Origin: Anaerolineae bacterium
GTDB lineage: Bacteria; Chloroflexota; Anaerolineae; Anaerolineales; Villigracilaceae
Length of the DNA: 64,000 bases
Assembly (NCBI GenBank): GCA_018645405.1
Contig: JABGOQ010000099.1
Coordinates: 1-64,000 of the forward strand
Reading direction: 5' to 3'
Made by a program: the position numbers and the translations under genes
Shown: positions 63,639 through 64,000 of the stretch, one piece after another
How the letters are laid out: the number at the start of each line of letters is the position of its first letter
How positions within the stretch are numbered: position 1 is the stretch's first letter
Notes under the pieces: generated by a model
Seen by the model: only the letters and a program-made list of their open reading frames with translations
Databases searched by the model: none
Told to the model about the DNA's origin: nothing

Positions 63639-64000
63639 ATGGGTTTTCACAGTGCTGGCTGGTACGCCTATCTACGCTATGACGAAGATCAGGATCAACC
63701 GACAATTACGCGCGAATTGCTTTTGCGTGCTTGGGGAATAGCTAAACCTTATCGCTTGCAATCTCTGGGATTGCTTTTCACTATTTTGATGATTTCAGGA
63801 ATCACGCTGATTTCCCCTTTATTATATAGAGACTTAATTGACAACGCCATACCCAATGGAGATTTTACGCGCCTAAATTGGCTCGCGTTGGGGATGATCG
63901 GCGTGCCGCTCATCAATGGCGTGATCGGCATTTTTCAACGCCGCCTAAACTCGCAAATTGGCGAAGGCGTTATCTACGATCTGCGCCGCGCCCTTTATAG
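63639..64000 (+). CDS. ABC exporter, N-terminal part (runs off the window)
   Basis: An open frame from ATG 63639 runs without a stop to the window end (120 codons). GGAGGT lies just before the start and TATAAT at 63607-63612. The protein begins MGFHSAGWYAYLRYDED, then ITRELLLRAWGIAKPYR and a membrane segment (LLFTILMISGITLISPLLY), YRDLIDNAIPNGDFTRLN and a second hydrophobic run. This is the start of the transmembrane domain of type-IV (MsbA-like) ABC exporters; QRRLNSQIGEGVIYDLRR fits the coupling-helix side. The ATPase part lies outside. Substrate unknown. Confidence 0.85.
   Translation, partial: MGFHSAGWYAYLRYDEDQDQPTITRELLLRAWGIAKPYRLQSLGLLFTILMISGITLISPLLYRDLIDNAIPNGDFTRLNWLALGMIGVPLINGVIGIFQRRLNSQIGEGVIYDLRRALY

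Overview
The window reads as a chromosomal segment of a free-living bacterium. It most resembles Chloroflexota of the Anaerolineae type, judged by gene content and not by any marker comparison. The clues are a polyphosphate-glucokinase-type ROK kinase, lipoproteins with NBR1-type four-Trp Ig domains, a MgtC/DUF4010 membrane protein, a four-helix-bundle (S23/IVP) gene, many GT-C membrane proteins, and many imperfect-palindrome intergenic repeats. I see no rRNA, tRNA, CRISPR array, integrase or transposase gene.

Layout. 1-11440 is mostly housekeeping: a YgaP-type membrane protein and a thioredoxin-YgaP fusion, a LOG protein, RNase Z, a malic enzyme with a phosphotransacetylase-like tail, two tandem four-Trp-Ig lipoproteins, queG-rdgB, an alpha/beta hydrolase and an orphan sensor histidine kinase. 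11508-50760 is a roughly 39-kb glycan locus, nearly all on the minus strand with many overlapping stops and starts. It holds three sulfotransferases, a fused ATP-sulfurylase/APS kinase, a short NeuB-like synthase, a NeuA-HAD fusion, a second divergent cytidylyltransferase, three SDR or 2-hydroxyacid dehydrogenases, three GT2 glycosyltransferases, a KpsC/S-like protein, a DUF115 protein, a Wzy/WaaL-like ligase, a Wzz-like protein and eleven multi-pass GT-C-like membrane proteins. At 32.5-34 kb a small interruption carries a PilZ gene and a winged-helix-like gene on the plus strand. 51011-64000 returns to housekeeping: lgt, a MOSC gene with an in-frame stop, a large lipoprotein, rsmI, a hydrolase-HD-ROK-MazG-ruvA run, MgtC/DUF4010, ruvC, yebC, radA and the start of an ABC exporter.

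How the genes may work together. Sat-CysC would make PAPS, and the three sulfotransferases would use it on a surface glycan. The NeuB-like synthase, CMP transferase/HAD fusion and SDR look like part of a nonulosonate (sialic-acid-like) branch. The GT2 enzymes would extend lipid-linked sugars, the GT-C proteins would transfer them outside the membrane, and the Wzz/ligase pair would control polymer length and attachment. A PilZ protein inside the locus suggests c-di-GMP input. This system-level reading is inference; the enzyme families are seen in the sequence.

The other main feature is repeats. At least ten kinds of 60-200 bp inverted repeat sit between genes, and several reach into reading frames. 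Two sit inside the O-antigen-ligase-like gene and add in-frame peptide, and others form the first or last residues of neighbouring proteins.
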